Below are positions 21,128-33,020 of a stretch of DNA of 64,000 bases, piece after piece. The translations under genes were made by a program, and so were the position numbers. The first letter of the stretch is position 1; the number at the start of each line of letters is the position of its first letter. The notes beneath the pieces are model-generated. The model made no database searches. It was given only the letters and a program-made list of their open reading frames with translations, and was not told the DNA's origin. The stretch is from Larix kaempferi (taxonomy: Eukaryota; Streptophyta; Pinopsida; Pinales; Pinaceae): NCBI GenBank assembly GCA_027924585.1, contig BSBM01000179.1, positions 12,810,501 to 12,874,500 of the forward strand, written 5' to 3'.

Positions 21128-21132
21128 ATTTT
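21128..21132. repeat. Target site duplication of copia-2, right copy (ATTTT)
   Basis: Matches 14322-14326. Confidence 0.93.
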
Positions 21133-22054
21133 TATGAAACAAATTTTTCGTTTGCATGGGATTCCAAAAGTTATAATTTCTGACAGAGACTCATAGTTTA
21201 CAGGGAATTTCTTGAAGTCTTTATTTAAAGGTTTAGATACTACTTTAAATTTCAGTACAACATTTTATCCACAAATGGATGGGCGGACCGAAAGGGTCAA
21301 TCAGGTTCTTGAAGACATGTTAAGAATGTATGTTAGGGATCAGCCAAGTAAATGGGAGGAATATTTACATCTTGCTGAGTTTGCTTATAATAACCATTAC
21401 CAAGCTTCAGCAAAACTCGGTCCCTTTGAAATTTTATATGGCAGAAAATGTAATACTCCTATTTCTTGGAGCAATCCAGTTGACAAGTCAATGATAGGAC
21501 CTAATTTATTAAAAGAAATGGAACTAACTGTGAAACAAGTTCAAGGCAATTTGAAAATTGCACAAGATAGACAAAAAAGTCATACAGATCTAAAAAGAAC
21601 TCCAAAAGAGTTTCAGGTTGGTGAGCATGTGTTCCTCAAGGTAAAACCTAAAAAGAGCTCCTTGAAGTTAGGAAGCTGTGCTAAACTAGCACCAACGTAT
21701 TATGGACCTTTTGAAATACTGTCCAGGATAGGAATAGTGGCATATCAATTGGCTTTGCCACCAAATATTAAAGTACATAATGTATTTCATATCTCTCTTT
21801 TGAAAAAGTATGTGCATGATACTAATCATGTGATTAATTGGAATGATGTACAGGTGGAACCAGAAGGATATTTTCTGTTGGAACTAGACTGTATCCTCAA
21901 CAAGAGGGAAATTTTGCTCCGTAACCGTACCATTGGACAAGTAAAGGTGCAATCGAAGCACCTTAGTCCAGATGAAGCAACTTGGGAATTGGAAAGTAAT
22001 ATGCTGGTGGCAAATCCAATGCTGTTCCAAGAGGAACAAGAGGATGATGAATAA
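21133..22054 (+). pseudogene. Gypsy-1 integrase core (rest) and chromodomain
   Basis: It reads 'KQIFRLHGIPKVIISDRD', then TAG near 21195 where gypsy-2 has Lys, then an open frame 21212-22054 (280 aa). The second catalytic Asp (in 'SDRD') and the Glu (in 'TERVNQ') are present. The GPY/F region ('YYGPFEIL') follows near 21700. The C-terminus reads 'RTIGQVKVQSKHLSPDEATWELE', the chromodomain of plant chromoviruses, thought to steer integration to heterochromatin. Length and order match gypsy-2 (56523-57617). Confidence 0.92.
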
Positions 22055-22094
22055 AGTAACATCGAGGACGATGTTGAACTCAACACAGGGTGTT

Positions 22095-24100
22095 TGTCAC
22101 ATACCCAAGTTCTAGACATTTTATGTCATGAAGAAAACATTATGTTTTATTTTTATTGTAAAGTTTTATGACTATTGACCAAGTGGTGTCAAGGATGACT
22201 GTAATTAATTACTTTGAATATTTTATTAACAATAAATAAAAGTGGAGACAAACATCTAAAGGATACTGTTGAATGAGTGTTCATTGACCCACTAGGGGGA
22301 ATGGACTGGGGTGGATGGAAAACTGACACTTGGAAGCATCCTCAACTCACTTCTAACTGTTGCAGGGGGAAACTTCCCTACTTTTATGGTCATGTTCCCC
22401 AAGAAAGTGGAAATGAGGAGGTGGCTCATTTACTAAAATCAACTGACCAAAAGACCTAGGCATGCTACTTATCTACCCATCGAATTCAACAGGGGTTGTT
22501 CAATCTTACCTTGTGATAATTTATGAGCACAAGAGATTCAATGAGGGGAAGGTTAGAAGTGATTGAGTGAATTAAGACTGCATTCTGAACTAGTGCAGCC
22601 ATATTGCTGAGTTCAGTATTGCTAAAGGAAGGAAGTACTACTGTAGAGTGATACTGCTGAGTTGCAGAGGAATTTATTCCATTTCTCCACACAACATCTT
22701 CGTCTTGGTGGTTCAGTGAACAGGCTCGGGGGTCCTAAGGCAAGTAACTTTGGCTGTCTTCAGGAAAAGGTTGGGTGGAACAGGTTCCTTTGGCTCTTTT
22801 GTCTCTTCTATAGATACCAGGTTCAACTTGTGTTATCTTATTTACTTTTGTCTAATCAGTACTAAGGATTTGAATGATATTATGTTATCAGTTTTCAATT
22901 GAATATTAGATAAACTATACTGATAATGAATGTTTTAGTTCTGCAATTTATCTATTCTGGATGGCCAATATAGCTATTGGGTTAAGCTGCAGATTGGATG
23001 TTATAGTTAAATAAATGAATGATTGAATGATAATGCTTCCCTGTATTTTTCCCCACACTTGTACAGTGCCGTACTCTAGTACAGGGAAGAGTAATTAAAG
23101 ATAGATTTGAATATTGATGCACTGTAAATAGATTTGAATGATAGATTGTATTTATGCACATAGGCTAACAATAGAACTACTAACTTTCTTTACATTTAAG
23201 TAAAATCCTATAGTGCAAGATTTATATTTATATTTATCTTACTCTATAAACAGTATAATTAGGACAGAGTTATGGAAGGTTTCATAAATAGTTTTATTCA
23301 TAAGAGTAAACCTGTAGTCTTTATAAAAAGATCTGTTTTAGGGTTTTAAAACTAAAAACAATGCTTTTATCCTATTGTAAATCATCTTAATTAAACATAG
23401 AGAATTAATGAAAAACAAATCAGTTCTTAAATATTAACATGACTTATTTCAGTATCGAATTATACCTTTAAACCATTACTGAGAACTTTTTCTTAAGTTT
23501 AAACATTGACTTTACAAAACCCTAATAGGGTTGAAACACATAGTATTGGTTTTCATAAGTAAAAGATGAATTGAAATTACTGTGAGGAAAGTAGATCGAA
23601 ACCATACATGTCTTTTATACAGTATCAGTAATGTGAAATATTACCACATACGAGTTCATTTAACTATCAATCGCTACTAAATTTTTAATAAATACAAATC
23701 GAATAGCAACTATTTTATCTGACGAATGACCCAGGTTCCAAACCCTATCATTAGCTATACTTTTTAATGCTACATATATACAATGTATATGCTTAAGCAA
23801 AACGAAGGAACATTTATGAAACCAAGGTTTGATACCATAAGGGTTTACCTTGTCAACCTACGATTTTATAAATTTAATAATTCAACTTGCAAGGGTTTCA
23901 TCTTCACTCTTTGCAGGGTTTGAAACCCTCGGTAATTTTACAAACAAAATCAAAACACATAGATAATTTTCGATAGGGTTTCAAAATCAGGCTCACGGCC
24001 TTTGATAACAAACAGTTTTAAAACTATACAATATATCTTTTCACCCACAGTGATGGGCCCTTCCCTAAAACGTAAATATAATAATACTATAAAGAATAGA
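22095..24100 (+). mobile_element. Presumed gypsy-1 3' LTR and adjoining AT-rich sequence
   Basis: 'TGTCACATACCCAAG' at 22095 resembles the chromovirus LTR start (TGTAACATCCCCA in gypsy-2), 40 bp after the gag-pol stop. No LTR end with primer-type or duplication evidence is visible before copia family B starts near 24100, and I could not match it to 171-1125. Several short frames here have no recognisable content. A TGGTATCAAACC-like complement near 23830 is not next to an LTR terminus. Confidence 0.45.
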
Positions 24101-24159
24101 ATGAAGAAATCTACGTAGGTCGAAGGTTCAACCTTCCTATATCTTGTAAATATAAACCA

Positions 24160-25130
24160 GAACGGGTAGGTACATTACATCTAGTTATTGTTAATGATGA
24201 CTCTTCTATATCTTTAGTTTCTATAGGAGTTGATAAAACATTGTGGCATCATAGGCTTGGTCACATGAGTGAGAAGGGGATGCATATTCTCCATTCAAGG
24301 AAGTTGATTCCATATTTGAAGCAGGTTGATTTGGATTTTTGTGAGATTTGTGTTTATGGAAAACATAAGAGAGTAATATTTCGTAGAGTTGGGAAGAAAA
24401 AGAAGTTTGGAAAGTTAGAGCTTGTGAATATAGATGTATGGGGATTGGTGTAGGTATCATCTCTTGGTGTCTCTCATTATTATGTTAATTTTATTGATGA
24501 TGCAACTAGAAAACTTAGGTTTATTGCATTCGACAAATATCTGATGTTTTTGATACTTTTAAGAAATGTAAATCTTTGGTTGAGAATGAGACAAGAAAAA
24601 TATCGAAGCATCTTAGATAATATAATAGAGATGAATACTGTGGCAAGGAGTTTGATAGTTTCTATCCATACCATGGGATTCATAGAGAGAAGAAAGTTCC
24701 AGGAACAACACAAGAAATGGTGTGTTAGAAAGGATGAACAGGACAATCATGGGGCATGCAAGGAGTATGATTGCATACAGGGTTTCCCTTACTGTTTTTG
24801 GAAGATGTTGTAGATATTGTTGTTTACTTAATAAATAGAGGTCCTTCAAGATCCTTGGATGGTGGCATTCCATAGGAGGCATGGACAGGTAAAACGATAA
24901 AATACACATTTATGAAGACTTTCAGTTGTGAAGCTTTTGTCCCCATTGATAAGGAAAATAGAACAGAGTTTGAGGAAAAATCCAAGAAGTATACCTTTAT
25001 TGGATACAAAGTTAATGATTTTGGTTATCGCTTATAGGATTTTTAAAATCACAAAATCATTAGGATTAGAGGTGTGGTATTCAATGAAATTTTCATGCAC
25101 AAAGATCAGTTGCAGGAAAGTCTAAACATG
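24160..25130 (+). pseudogene. Family B GAG-pre-integrase and integrase, broken
   Basis: 'LWHHRLGHMSEKGM' at about 24241-24282 and 'CEICVYGKHKR' at about 24341-24372 give the copia HHCC zinc domain with all four ligands. A TAG at 24451-24453 stops the frame where copy A has CAG (Gln). The core follows in three frames: 'YYVNFIDDATRK' near 24478-24512, 'NxVARS' near 24635, and a C-terminal 'FIGYKVNDFGYR'-type stretch near 24990-25030. At least four frameshifts are needed to follow it. Confidence 0.8.
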
Positions 25131-25329
25131 AAAAGAAAAACACATTATACATAGTGCTTGATGAAATCAAAGAAAATGAAATTCCAAACCTACTAGAAAA
25201 TCAAAATGTACAACAACAGCAACAACAAGTACCCCAACCTCCTACAAGTGTTGTTAGAAGATATACCAGGTTAAGTAGACCCTTGAGTGATACTCTCTTT
25301 CATTGTATTATTTATTGTTGACTACTTTT

Positions 25330-26860
25330 GTTGAACCAAAAAGTTATGGAGAGGCAATGCAGGTAGAAATTAGAAAGGAGTGGGAGAAAGGAATGAAAGA
25401 GGAGATGGAAGCCTTAATAATTAACTAGAATTGGGACTTGGTTCAGTTTCATACAGGTAAAATAGCATTGTAGAATACATGGGTTTAAATGTTGAAGGAA
25501 GAAGATGAAGGAAAAAAGTGATACAAGGCCATACTTGTTGTAAAGGGGTTTGCACAGAAGAAAGGTATAGATTTTGATGAAATATTTTCTCCTGTTGTTA
25601 AAATGAATTCAATTAGGAATAGTTAAGTCTAGCAACAGTAGAATATTTGCATCTCGAACAGTTAGATGTAAAACAACTTTTCTCCATGGGGATTTGGGGG
25701 AAGATATTTATATGTAGCAGCCATAGTGGTATGAGTTCAAAGGGAAGGATAATTTAGCATGCAGTTTGAAGAAGAGATTGTATGGCATGAAGCAAGATCC
25801 AAGGAAACGGTATTTGAAATTTGGTAGGTTTATGACAGAACAAGGTTATAGTAGATGTCATTTTGACCATTATGTTTATTTTAAGAGGTTATATAATGGA
25901 AGCTATATAATCTTGTTATTTTATGTGGATGACATGCTTGTAGTAGGGTCTAAAATGCATGATATAAATGTGATCAAAAGAAAATTAGATAATTCATTTG
26001 CGATGAAGAATTTGGGTGCTGCAAAGAAAATCCTTAGTATTATAATGATAAGAGACATGAAAAATCGCACATTGACATTGTCTCAGCATGAGCACATAGA
26101 GAAGGTGTTGGATAGGTTTAGAATTTAGGATGCAAAACCATTTAATACACCTTTGGATAGCCATTTAAAACTAACTAAGGATATGTGTCCAAATACATAG
26201 GTTCAGATAGAATACATGTCCATGGTCCCATATTCATCAATAGTTGGTATCTTGATTTATGCAATGGCGTGCACAAGACCAGATATTGGACATGTAGTGG
26301 GATTTGTGAGTAGGTATAGGAAAAAATATAAGTAAAGAGGATTGGTAGGAAATAAAGTGGATTCTTAGGTATTTGAGAGGTACGATCACTCATACATTAT
26401 AATTTGGAGGTTAAAACACTATTCTATAGGGATATGTTGATTCATATATGGTAGGTGATAAAGAAAGAAGAAGGAGAACCACATGGTATGTTTTTATTGT
26501 AGGTGGAACAATAGTAAGTTGGATTTCAAAACTACAAAAAGTTGTTTCACTTTCAACAACAAAAGCATAGTATGTTTCTGCTATAGAAGCTAGTAAAGAG
26601 ATAATTTAGCTATATAGGTTCATGGAGAATTTGGGTAAGAAGTAGGAGAATAACATCTTGTATAGGGACAACCATAGTGCCATTCATCTTGAAAAGAAAT
26701 CAACCTTCCATTATAAGACTAAACATATGCAAATCAAGTACCATTTCATATGATCCATGTTGGAAGATGGACAGTTGAAGTTGGAAAAGATAAATACTAG
26801 CCAAAACCTCGTAGACATGTTAAGAAAGGTAGTATCCGGGGAGAAACTAAGTTCCTGCTT
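25330..26860 (+). pseudogene. Family B reverse transcriptase and RNase H, broken
   Basis: The RT begins 'EPKSYGEAMQ' near 25337. The best open piece, 25766-26128 (120 aa), includes 'LYGMKQDPRKRYLKF' and the catalytic 'LFYVDDMLVVG' near 25918-25950, ending at TAG 26126-26128. RNase H follows to a C-terminal 'LxKVVSGEKL' near 26820. Stops at Gln and Trp positions are frequent. Most breaks are shared with copy A. Confidence 0.8.
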
Positions 26861-26981
26861 GGTTTTAGTTGTCCTTCAAGCATGAAGGTGAAGACGAGAA
26901 ACTTTCCAGGTCCAAGGTGGATCATAGTCTAGCATGTGCAGTAGTAGTGGAGTTATTATGATTAGTCTCCAAGTGGGATAT

Positions 26982-27500
26982 TGTTGGTTGTGGAGCCTGA
27001 TTATAATCTTCTTGATTCAGAGGTTGTGTTTCATCTGTGTTTGGATCTCAGTACCTAATGGGTTGGGGGGAATTTTTCCTTAGTATTTCACCATGGGAGT
27101 CCAAGGGGGGGTAGTGGAAACCTTTTTTGGAGCCCCCCTAGAAAGGGTTTAGGTGAAAATCTCCCAAGAGAAATTTTTGGAAAAATTACCTTGTAAAATG
27201 TTGTAATTTCGTAATCAATCTGGACCATTCATCATTAGGTTATAGATATGACAGTAGAGATTATGTTTGTGTATTTTTTACCTAGAAGGAAACCTTTTTT
27301 TAAAGAGGGAATGGTATTATGGTTGTGTAGTGTGTGTTAGAGAGATTGTGAGAGATTGAAGAGGATGTTGTAGTGGATGTGCTATGCATTGTATCCCTTC
27401 ATTTTGTTGGACATATTGGTTTCTCTCTTGTATTTTTCTATTATATGTTTTATTTCTGCATTTATTTTATTTTATTTCCCCACAATATTATTTTATAACA
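26982..27500 (+). repeat. Family B 3' LTR (about 519 bp)
   Basis: Starts TGTTGGTTGTGGAGCC after 'ccaagtgggata' and ends ATTTTATAACA at 27500, giving TG...CA ends. Its first about 310 bp are shared with copy A. The 3' end is inferred from the terminal ACA and the T-rich tail before it. No second LTR exists to confirm it. Confidence 0.65.
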
Positions 27501-28340
27501 TGTATTTAGATCAATACTTTGAGATACCTTGGGTTTTGAAAGTTTGGGTGAATGGGGGACAACTATATGTTGGAACATTTATTGGGAACCTACAAAAATT
27601 TCTCTTTGTTGATATGGATCAAACCGAGGTGCCTTTATCTAACATTTTGAATGTTAGGGGGATCAAAAGACTTATAGTCAACACTCATCTAAGCTCCTCA
27701 ATGAGTGATATCATTAATGGTCAGATAAACTAAGTTATTAAAATCCTGCAAGTTTGGGTTGATCAAATTCATTGACCTATTCCTCACTCAATATTCTCAT
27801 TTCATGATCATATCTAGGCAGTCTTCATTACCATGGATATTCACTTGGCAGTAAGAGCACCAGGTGCACCGTGAAAAGGGACAGTCCTTGGAAATATTTT
27901 AATTTCATTGCAGTTGTAACTTTGAATTGATTTACCATGGCCTCCAAGTCAGATTCGTCAATAGTCAACTTTGTGACCCTGACCTCCGTCCCCCTTCCTT
28001 GAGGTGGGGAGTTATCAAACAATTTCTATGCATAGTGATCCAACATATCTTCCAATGCATCTAAGGCCTTGCATTTATCTGCACTTTGAGTAGTAGAACC
28101 ATATACTTCCAAATAAATATAATTAGGAACAAAGGAATACTTTTTCAGGAGGGGGCACTTATAATGAGGGGAGTTCCCATATGTTTTTCATATTTCAAAA
28201 TATTTTATAGGTTGAAGGTTTTGCATGCTTGGGAAAGCAATACAATGTCTTAGCCTGTAAAAATGGTTTAGGGAACCCACTTGTGCAACACGTGCTAAGG
28301 TTCTTGTTAGACTTAGTCTGATGGGGAACTTGAGAAATGC
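27501..28340 (-). other. Region without a supported gene; one minus-strand relic frame
   Basis: A 64-codon minus-strand frame at 28022-27828 begins 'MFDNSPPQGRGTEVRVTKLTIDESDLEAM'. It lies directly downstream, in the minus direction, of the gag relic at 28880-28340 and could be its continuation, but I recognise no domain. A 118-codon plus frame (27377-27733) starts inside the family B LTR and looks accidental. Confidence 0.35.
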
Positions 28341-28890
28341 CCCTCCCCCCCTATTATTGGACATTCAGAAACATGATTACCTTCCATCATGCATCCAATG
28401 CAACATACTTGTTCTTATCCTATCTTAGTAATGGTCAACTCCTGGATATTTTCAATTAACACATATATCTAGTTCTATTGTTGTGATAAGTTAATTCCTG
28501 CCATGGATATGGAATCTTTAATACTCCTTGGAAACTTATTCATGGCCTCAATATGCATATCTTAATCCAATGCATTTCTGGGGATATCAATGGTTTGTTG
28601 GGATAAAGGTACTTGTGTTAGTGGAAGTAGCCCTTGAATAAACCATTCCTTGTGGTGCATATCATGAATAGGAAAAGACAATCTATTCATCACATCCTTG
28701 AACCTATAAGAATGTTCCCAAGATGATTCTCCCTCATACTCTTAGATTTATTTAAGCTCTACAATCTTATGTGTTTCCAAATTTGGTAGATATGATTCCT
28801 CAATAAACAGTTTCTTCACCTCTATCAAGGGAAGAGAAGGAAGATTGGGAGGATTTTTATACCTCAAATTGTGACTATGTGTACCCTTGA
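28340..28890 (-). pseudogene. Gag relic of the gypsy-4 lineage, C-terminal part
   Basis: On the minus strand this reads 'SYRFKDVMNRLSF' then 'HHKEWFIQGLLPLTQVPLSQQ' (near 28700-28600). It matches gypsy-4 gag 'DQRFKMLMVRFSF' and 'QHKEWFIMALLPHIRLPLKQQ' at 62395-62505. Upstream, 'VELK' near 28750 matches 'ITELK'. Frames are broken by stops. It belonged to a minus-strand gypsy element whose pol is not visible in the window. Confidence 0.7.
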
Positions 28891-30585
28891 GAGTCTTCAT
28901 GTTATATTACCATGGAGGACACGATGTTCATACCTCCTATGAGTGTTGAGACACCTTTTTTATCATGTTGGTCTCCTCCCTAGTCATACTTAGAGGCAAA
29001 TCCAACACCAAGGAGTTGCATGCCACTTCACTAATCTTATCCTAGAAGTATTTTGGCGCCCTGTTAATGGTACAAAGCGCAAAAATACAACATTTTTTGC
29101 GCTTTGCATACCTATGGGGCACAAAAATTACAACCTTTACGCACTTTTCTCAGTCATAGGGGCATGAAAATCCATAAATAACCATTCTCCTTGGTTTATG
29201 GATCTTGGATTTTGAAGAGATTTTCATGGGATAAGATTTCCTTTCGAGACCCACCTCACCTACCCTCTTTGGCATGATTCATCTCCTTGATCCACATCTT
29301 CCTCACTTATATTCGTAATACTCTCTTGAGTGTTTGGTGTAGCTAGGGTTTTCACCCTAGCTTGTGCAAATGAGCACCTACTAAGGAGAATGGAATCCTT
29401 AGTATTAGTTCAATAAACAGTAAATGAAAGACAATACATTAAAATGAAAATTATTCTAAACATGTGCATGAAACATAAAAGACAAGAAATAGAAATGGTT
29501 TTTTGTATTAAAGATTATACCTCCAATGTGAAGGTTGGTGAAGTTCTTGCAATGGTCCAAGAGGGTTGCTCCAAACTCCAACTTTGCTCCTTCTCTTTCT
29601 CTAAAGGGTGGAAATGGGCCAAAAGGGGCACTCAAGGGTGAGCTAGGGTTTCAAGAGTGATTTTGGCAGAGTAAGGGTGTATTTGACTGTGGATATGAAA
29701 TGAGGGGTCTCCATCACCTATTTATAGGTTTTTAGTGGTGGAGTGCTGGCCCATGGTTTTGGGAACCATATGGTTTAGGTCAGCTGTTATAGGGTTTTTT
29801 CCTCTTTTTCCTCCTTTTTTATATTTTTTATTCCCTTTTTAGAGGGTTTTGACTATTTTGGAGGAATTTTGGGAGAAAAAGAGGTTTTTTAGCCTTTTGG
29901 AGGCTTTTTTGATGATTTTGTGGCCTTTTGGAGGCTTTTTAATGGGATTTTAGGGTTCTGAAGGTAAATATGGTAGGAAATATGGACAAATGAGTCATGT
30001 AATGGAGTAGATGAGGTAGTGAGCATTTTTTGGGTGTTAACAGTTGGCCTCCCAAATCCTATAAGAAGAAGGACATCCATGAGCTAAGGGGGATAAATTT
30101 AGAGGAATAAAAACTATGATCTCAAGAGTCTTGCAGAGGTAGCAAAGGATAGCTTGGAGCTTGGAAGGAGGTGCTATCATCTTGGAAATCAAGGTATAAC
30201 ATTGTAATCATCTTCTTTGGATTTCTTAATGATAACTTGGATTATTCTCCCATATCTTTTTTCTTGTAATATTGATGCTCGATATGTTGTAGATTAGATC
30301 TAGATCATTACATCTATTTGCTTGGAAGTTTTGGTTCTTTGTCTTGTTCAACAGGTTCAAGCTTTGGAGATCAAAATTGGAGCTGGAGCTAGGACAACCT
30401 ATGGATTGGAGGTAAGTTTATATCCTTCCTTTATATTCTATGTTCAATAGTTTATGAATTGTGCTAGACCTAGGAGATTAAGAGCACCATTTGTTTTGCT
30501 TTTGTCATGGATTAAGCATCTATAGGTTCAATTACATCCATGAGAGAATTTAACTATCTGTAGGAATAATTCTCTAACACAAGGA
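28891..30585. other. Insertion-like block splitting the gag relic; possible LTR
   Basis: The gag relics on either side are collinear, so about 1.7 kb here looks inserted. A stretch from TGTTAATGG (29063) to GTGTTAACA (30042) has LTR-like complementary ends (TGTTAA and TTAACA), but no target duplication flanks it. It contains a short hairpin with arms 'aagcgcaaaaa' (29078) and 'tttttgcgctt' (about 29096), and a doubled 'ggccttttggaggcttttt' near 29890-29940. No gene seen. Confidence 0.35.
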
Positions 30586-30775
30586 TGGTGAGCCACAAAC
30601 TTCATGTTCCACTGTAGCGTCCATCCCATCAATGTGGCTTGAAATTAAATTAGTTTGGAAGCATCCATAACTACCCCCTTGATCTCCAAATAGATTCACA
30701 TAGGATCCAATGTTGTTCTGCATCTTCTTCAACTCATTTACCCAAAAATTATGGGTATTGCATGGAAGATACTCT
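30586..30775 (-). pseudogene. Gag relic of the gypsy-4 lineage, N-terminal part
   Basis: The minus strand reads 'EDAEQHWILCESIW' near 30735-30690 and 'LQWNMKFV' near 30625-30600. It matches 'IDNPEQYWFLCEAVW' and 'LDWFMKFV' of gypsy-4 gag (62109-62250). The piece continues at 28890 after the insertion-like block. Confidence 0.65.
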
Positions 30776-32289
30776 ATTTATCCTATCCATCCTATTCATT
30801 GGAGTTCCCACCAAAACTAATCCTCTAGAACTAGGTTATGAAATCATGTTTGAAGCCACGCTCGGATTTAAACCACTACCACTCTACCTACTCCTCAATA
30901 TTGTACTAGAACTAAAACCACCGCTTTTCCCTCATACTACTACACCAATAAACTAACTACTACTACTAGGATAATGATTGTACCAAGGAAAATAAAAGTC
31001 ATAAATATAAAATGAGAGTATTGCATGATTTATGGATTCCTGGAGAGTGGTCGACATGGGCTAGTTCCGCAGCTCCCTAACCCTTCTTCCTTGACAATGG
31101 AGGTTTTAGCTTCTTGAATTCCTTAATTCTCATGCCACTCAGGCACATCTACAATATATATCTAGTTTGGATCTACATTATGTTCTGCATTCCAACATCT
31201 CTTGTAGTATCTCTATTACCTCCATCTCCTATCTCCGTACATGCTTCCTCACACTAGTTTTTATTCCTGGCCCATCATCTATTATTATACCTTTCCCATT
31301 GAACTAGGATTTGGACATCTCTTCCCATATTGTAACTTTATACAACTCATTCAACATTTCTTCATCATTACCTATGTCACACATCTACTTCCACAACTTC
31401 TCACTCTTATTTCCCGATATCCTCATTTATTTCCTCCATTTTCGTTCTTTGATGCTTGACCTCCTTGCTGCTCACTCATCCCTTGTTGATCCTTCAAATT
31501 TCTCCCCCATCATCATCGTATCTTTTAACCTGCCACGAATCATTAGCATCAATCTCAACCACTCTCCATATTGGAGCACCTGCTTACTCCTCCATTGAGG
31601 TATGATTAAGTGAAAGAAACCATCCTTCCACTAAATAGACCTTGATCCACAATGGGATTTCATGTATCAATCTACCATGAGTGTTTTTCTTGAAATTGAA
31701 TTATGTTTTGAAAATATTGATGATTGTTTGTGGAAAAATCCACTATGTATGCATTAATGGTATTTTCTACCTAGAATTCCATGGCTCTTGTAAGTTGGTG
31801 ATCTAGTTCATGTAATGCATCCAATTATGGAGGAGTCTACTGGATAGTTCTCTTGCACTAGTTCTTGTAAGTTGGTGATCTAGTTCATGTAATGCATCCA
31901 ATTCTTGAGGAGTCTACTGGATAGTTCTCTTGCACTGGTCCTTGCATTTATAGGCTTCTGCAAGAATTTTTATCCACTTGTATATATCACAAGAAACTCA
32001 CATGAGAAGACCTCATATTGATTCTATGAGTGTCCATCATATAGTATAAACACCCTATACATTACTGGGTTCCATTTTCGCAACTAAGCTTCTTTTAACA
32101 AAAAATATTTGAACCTCTTTTCCCTCCAACCATGGATTTTGTACTTATAAATCTATATTTCCATTCAACTAGTACTTCTCTATTTGGAAATGAGTCCCAA
32201 TAACAAAACCATTTATTGGTGCAAAATTTCAGAGACTAGTGTTCTGCACCGCAAGGGAAGTTAGGAGATGAAGCCAATATCACAAGGGC
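30776..32289. other. No recognisable gene; one 77-bp tandem duplication
   Basis: Frames at 30762-30956, 31241-31459 and 31311-31598 are compositionally plain and match nothing I recognise. The sequence 'cttgtaagttggtgatctag' begins at 31787 and again at 31864, and the copy continues through 'gtctactggatagttctctt'. This gives two 77-bp units (31787-31940). Confidence 0.6.
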
Positions 32290-32407
32290 GGTTAGGATAT
32301 TAAGCCAATATCTTGATCTCCAATATTATTCTTGTAGATATCTCCACTAGGCCCATGCACCATAAGTGTAGAGGAGGTAGAGGGGGTGTGGGGGAAGATC
32401 CCCTGAA

Positions 32408-33020
32408 GTGAATATAGTCCCTTCAAGTGTATGGGCATTGTGGATTTGGAGACCAAATTCCATCTCACATAGACCACATTCCAAATCCAAGTCCATAGGA
32501 CCTAAGAAAGGGAAGTTATGGAATTGTGGGAAACCAGGGAACTTGAGGAAGGAATGTTTGTATCTGAAGAAGGAAAAGAAGGATGAAAAGATAGATCAAC
32601 CATCAACTAAGGCTAGTATAATAGATTTCAAAGAGATGACAAAATGTGAAGCTTTCTGGTTTAGTAACAACAAATCTCTATTATATGCCTAGTTTTTTGA
32701 CTCAGGTGCATCTTTCCACATGTATCCACATAGAGACTGGCTTGTTAAATATTATCCCTATAGTGGTGTAATGGTCTACTTGAGAAATGATCATCCTTTA
32801 GAAATTATGGGAAGAGGCGAAATTAAGATCAAGTTGGACAATGATAGAGAAATGAAGTTGTGTGATGTATTACATGTGCTAGATCTACGATATAATTTGA
32901 TCTCAATCAAGATGATGGATAATTTGGGGCATTCTACTACTTTAGGTGACAATCAACGCAAAATAGGAAAAGGATCCCTTGAGGTATGCTTTCTGGAATT
33001 AAGTCTTGTGATTTAGACTT
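32408..33020 (+). pseudogene. Family C nucleocapsid and protease, broken
   Basis: A CCHC knuckle remnant near 32511-32555 reads 'LWNCGKPGNLRKEC', with first Cys changed to Leu and His to Asn. The protease active site 'DSGASFHM' spans about 32699-32722, just after TAG 32690-32692. It is followed by an open frame (32720-33016) with 'CDVLHVLDLRYNLISI', the usual copia protease C-terminal block. Confidence 0.78.

Larger units (their letters stand above)
171..24100 (+). mobile_element. Gypsy-1: old Ty3/gypsy chromovirus, host of two nested copia elements
   Basis: Order on the plus strand: LTR remnant, primer site, gag, protease, reverse transcriptase, RNase H, integrase in three pieces (to 4862, 14145-14321, 21133-22054), chromodomain, then a presumed 3' LTR from about 22095. 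When the two copia insertions and one copy of each 5-bp duplication are left out, the integrase pieces are collinear with the intact integrase of gypsy-2. Many stops and frameshifts make it a pseudo-element. The right boundary is uncertain, because family B sequence begins near 24100 before any LTR end is seen. Confidence 0.85.
24100..27500 (+). mobile_element. Copia family B, copy B: 5'-truncated with intact 3' LTR
   Basis: It starts near 24100-24150 in the sequence just before the integrase zinc domain and runs through integrase, RT and RNase H to a 3' LTR (26982-27500). There is no gag, protease or 5' LTR, so no target duplication can be tested. It is nearly identical to the fragment in copia-1 (5859-8701). 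The truncated 5' end inside gypsy-1 LTR-like sequence suggests deletion or incomplete integration. Confidence 0.82.

Noticed and set aside
23826-23840. Possible minus-strand Met primer site (complement of TGGTATCAAACC)
   Set aside because: The neighbouring bases are not an LTR terminus (TAAGGG instead of TG..), and no LTR is found beside it.
27377-27733. 118-codon frame after family B
   Set aside because: It begins inside the 3' LTR, is hydrophobic through T-rich sequence, and has no recognisable domain.
29054-29064. TGGCGCC string like the primer site of Tat/Athila-type elements
   Set aside because: Only the first seven bases fit, and no LTR end precedes it.
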